Origin: Taenia hydatigena
Taxonomy: Eukaryota; Platyhelminthes; Cestoda; Cyclophyllidea; Taeniidae
Reading direction: 5' to 3'
Assembly: GCA_036345935.2 (NCBI GenBank)
Contig: JADWOT020000004.1
Location: 20,441,155 to 20,505,154 of the forward strand
DNA length: 64,000 bases
Part shown: in pieces, positions 60,497 through 64,000 of the stretch
Numbering within the stretch: the first letter of the stretch is position 1
Layout: the number at the start of each line of letters is the position of its first letter
Translations under genes and position numbers: made by a program
The notes under the pieces: model-generated
Database searches by the model: none
Told to the model about the DNA's origin: nothing
Seen by the model: the letters and a program-made list of their open reading frames with translations, nothing else

Positions 60497-61538
60497 ACTT
60501 TGATTAGAGAATTTGGAGGTCACGGCTGAGTAACGCTGGCATTGGAGGTATCGAAACACACTCGATTTGATTGTTCTTTCAAGCCTGATATGAAAATATC
60601 AGTATAACTGTTTTAATCGTTAACTACGGAAGAATCGCATTCCACAAATCAGATGTTTAGGGCCTGCGGAATACCCCAGCTTATGTATCCCAAATAAGGG
60701 CTTTCATGTATCCGATTGGAAACATTCGGATGTGTAACTATTGCGTACTTTACACACGAATTTTATTTCTTAAGTTCCCCGTTCACGTGGTGGCCGCAAC
60801 CAGCTGGGAGTCCGGGGCGCTTTGTACCCATCACACCGGTACGGTCTCTTTCCAAAATTCTATTCACTCTCAGATTGTTTTGCGAAAGGGAGAGCTTTAT
60901 CTTCATGTCTGGCGCACACGCGCCAGGAAAGATGAAATCGTGTCGCCTAAACACAACACACACACGGAATGTATTCTAGAATGCAAATCCTTCCTCTTAG
61001 GTGCATCCATCATCACCAGAGAATGGTAATATGCCAAGGGCAGGTGGCCTGTCAAGTAGAGGTGATTCCGTAGATATGATCAATTCTGCTTCGGATTTAC
61101 TGCCCTTAAGGTGGAAAAATAAAACTAGATCATTGCACTTAGCCTGACTTCTAGATGTGCACTGACTAACAAGGCTGTGGGCTGGAACTAAAGGAGACTT
61201 CTACGGTTATTCAAATGCCATCCGCCTGAGTGGTCGACCGCTTGAGGTCATCTATTGATGGTAGTTGAGGTCTGGAAGGTCGGATTTTAGAACCTCGTTC
61301 ATCTGTATGGGTCCACAAAACCATAAACAATTGCCACTCACTACTGTCTACATTGCTCTCATGTCAATATCCCATTTTATAGATCCCAACGTGACCCGAA
61401 CAACTCCTTGGCAGCTAAGACAACAAACATTCTATGGGAACGGAGAAGCGGCAAGTTGATAGGAGAAGGGATGATGGTGTGGGCATAAGACGACACTGTT
61501 CTGTTATTGCTACCTCTGCTACGCAACACCGAAAGAGA

Positions 61539-61577
61539 GGGCGGGCAGGCGGACAAGCAAGCGGACGGGCGGGCGGG
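61539..61577 (+). repeat. G/C-rich imperfect tandem tract
   Basis: Units of GGCGGGC, AGGCGGAC and AAGC type repeat with variations, followed by a CpG-containing stretch. It resembles the GGCA tract at 48702-48722 and may mark a promoter, but no gene start is visible next to it. Confidence 0.4.
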
Positions 61578-64000
61578 GGCTACCGGCAATGGGGTGACTC
61601 ACCCCCTTCATCCCCTAAGGCCTCGCCCACGGCCCACACACCCTAGTCACGACAGTTAGCAGCACCACAGTGTGGACTGCAATCACCTCAACTTAACTCT
61701 CTTTCTTTCTCCTCGAATAACTTTTGCTTATACACCTACCGCGTGCTCTACCACCGTCACGTATATGTGACGCCGTATAACAAGTGTTCTCTACGAGGTT
61801 GTGGCGAATATCGGTTGCATTAATTCATGCGGAGTGTAGAGCAATGCAATAATATCTGAAAATGGGGAAGAAATACACCCTTTTAGCCTTTGAGAAGCAC
61901 TTTAATTGGTCAAATACCCAAGCTGAGGCTCTGGTAACTGATGTGTCCCAACTGTCATGATCCAGAGCTTGAGAGCCATCCCTTAATCAACTTGATATGA
62001 AAGGGCTCTGAATTTGTCTCATCAAGTTAGCTAGTACAGAACTGGAGGGGGGGGGGGGAACTTTCCATCTTGAGCTTGTCCACGACATCCCAGGGCAAGA
62101 GGAAGAAAAGAGTGTCCTTGGACTTACAGAAGTCGCGACTGCTGCGCCGCCGCTTGCTGCCCCACACATTTATTCGTCTAATATTTTATCCGACTGTATG
62201 TGCCCATCCAGCCATCCACCCGTCCATCCGCCTGCCTATTTGAAGTTAATCGAATGCTCGCCACTAATTAGCCCAATTTGAACTTTATGACTTAGAAAGA
62301 TTAATAGGATTTGCAATTCGTTCCACTTTTTTTAAATGGACTACGTGCAAGTAATTTGCACATTCTTGGTTGCCAATAAAATAACATTCAGGTGGTTTAA
62401 CGCGGTCTTGGAAGCCGAATGGACTTACAACTCGCCTTTCGTTTGGCCTCTTCTTCGAGTCATCTCACGACGACCAGGCACTGAACGCCAGCATAGAAGG
62501 TAATCAGTCAAGTTCAAATGAGTTTTAGTGAAATAAATGACACCAAGCCTCCAATTCCAAACTGTCTATTCTATTCTCATCTCCTCATTCCAGTCTGTTA
62601 CCTTCTCCTGTTCTATTTTGAGTGGGGTCAGGTGATTGTCCAACGTCATTGCCATCGTCACTGTCAAGACAAGGCAGTCGTTATCACCTACACCTTGCAG
62701 AAATAGTATTTGATTAACGTAGGGACGAGGAAGGTTACAAAACAATGCCTTTGCTCCTTCCCTTTACTTTGCCATCCTTAAGTGCCATTGGAGATCATAT
62801 TACAGACAAGCTCTGAAGTACAAGGTCTTTTGCTGGCCTACGAGAATTAGAATAGCACTTCCTCCTTACTGCCTCAGCGTGTGGATGATCTTAACCATAA
62901 TTCCAGTTTACACGCACACACACACAGAGTGCGATCAAAGCCTTCTGTGAATGAGCTGGTGGAGTGACGCAGGAAGTGGATTGTCCAAAGGCAGAAGTAA
63001 CCAATGCCATTTAGGTTCGCTTGACGACTGGGAGCCGTCTCGCATCACAAGTCACCCACTCAGTTGGTCAGTAATCCAGCCAGTTAGTCAGGCAGACAGC
63101 AAACGATGCAAAATGTGCACCGCGATCCTTCAGCGAGGGTAAGAGAAGTGAAGAACAGCAAACAGAGAAACATTGAAGCTTATTGCCTTCTGTTTCAAAC
63201 GTCTATCCTAGATGTCATCACACACCTTAAATTTTACTCAAGGTTGACCTTAAAACCTAAGCCCTAATTCGTCTGTCAATAGCTGCACGTTATTACCCAC
63301 CCTTCATTGAGGGCTCTTTGCAAGGATTTTTAGCCACATTTTGGTCTTTGAGTGGCTTATCTCCATAATCAAAGTGGTGGTCTTCGTCACTAAGCCCCGT
63401 CTCCGACTATCACATACATACAACCAACATGGCCCGAGTTGGAGTATCTTCATAGAGCAGAGAAAAAAAGGGTTGGAGACAAGAATAAAGGATGGAGCAC
63501 CAATGAACGGACGTGCATCCAGGCGTGCGGCTAAATGCTTGCTTGCATTTGTAACGGCAGTCGCAGGAAATTTTGGTCACTTGACTTCATATCCCAACTT
63601 AATGTGTCAAAATGAGTCAGAAATGTAGTGAGGAAGGACACAAATGTCGCCAATGCACAGCTTCATTTTTTAGCCTTGAAGAGGTGGTACCCCCTGTGCC
63701 TCCAACTGGGATGGGAGAGGGAGAGAATAAAAAGGAATACCGTAGGACAAAAGGAGGTCTTGAAGAGAATCATTTAGTATCCCTTGCTCGAAGAGTGAAG
63801 ATCAAGCCAATTCTAGGAAGTGATTTCATTTCCCCTTTTTTCCAAGAAAATGCATTCCCCACCTCACCCATTTTATGACGCTTCGTCATGTGGTTACAAA
63901 AAAAGTGCCGAATTAGTGAATATCTACTTTTTCGGGCGTGTGAGCTAGCACTTTGCCAAATTCCCACCGCCACCAGAGGCATGACTTAAGGGTGCACCTT

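Larger units (their letters stand above)
57851..64000. other. 3' UTR and intergenic DNA, no supported gene
   Basis: Short frames only. Those at 59997-60323, 60706-61029 and 63612-63878 reach 88-108 codons but have no motif and no clear splice signals, and the first starts only at GTG. The stretch has three GTCAC-N6-GTGAC elements (59717, 60476, 61756), a G/C-rich GGCGGGCAGGC-type tract at 61539-61577 and a 12-base G run at 62047-62058. Confidence 0.4.

Overview
The window looks like nuclear DNA from a compact-genome invertebrate, most plausibly a parasitic flatworm (cestode-like). The evidence is sparse genes, short GT-AG introns, no bacterial operon structure, long A/T-rich intergenic stretches and one large C2H2 zinc-finger gene. 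This assignment is an inference; no rRNA or other diagnostic gene is present.

Layout. (1) 1-5728: A/T-rich DNA with no convincing gene. (2) 5729-28497: a 22.8 kb inverted duplication. Two 7,619-bp arms (5729-13347 and 20879-28497) are reverse complements, with no length difference and only two base differences found, around a 7,531-bp spacer. The arms have no recognisable coding sequence and look richer in G+C than the flanks. The spacer holds an older, diverged copy of part of the arm. (3) 29.8-37.4 kb: a cluster of tiny intronless genes (40-57 aa) of one family: six intact members and three broken ones. Each has a short polar start (MAQVTTE- or MAV-T-), a Tyr/Leu- or Phe/Leu-rich hydrophobic segment, and a variable tail that is Cys/Gly-rich or contains GNYS. 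Three head-to-head pairs share promoter regions of about 280-296 bp. A second inverted repeat (745-bp arms, 30666-31410 and 34964-35708) and a diverged third inverted pair run through the cluster. A perfect (ACC)60 tract lies beside it. (4) 40.4-45.4 kb: a Gln/Pro/Gly-rich coding exon with CxC motifs, and the last three exons of a gene with a faint resemblance to the ALIX V domain. (5) 48.6-57.9 kb: CpG- and CCAAT-rich DNA leading into an eight-finger C2H2 protein of about 819 aa. (6) 57.9-64 kb: probable 3' UTR and intergenic DNA.

The best candidate for something undescribed is the microprotein cluster. Its members share a conserved N-terminal/hydrophobic module joined to different tails, expressed from divergent promoters, and apparently reshaped by inverted duplication and gene conversion. 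The giant near-perfect palindrome next to it is second. A recurring GTCAC-N6-GTGAC element (eight copies, two of them mirror images) is an unexplained sequence signal.
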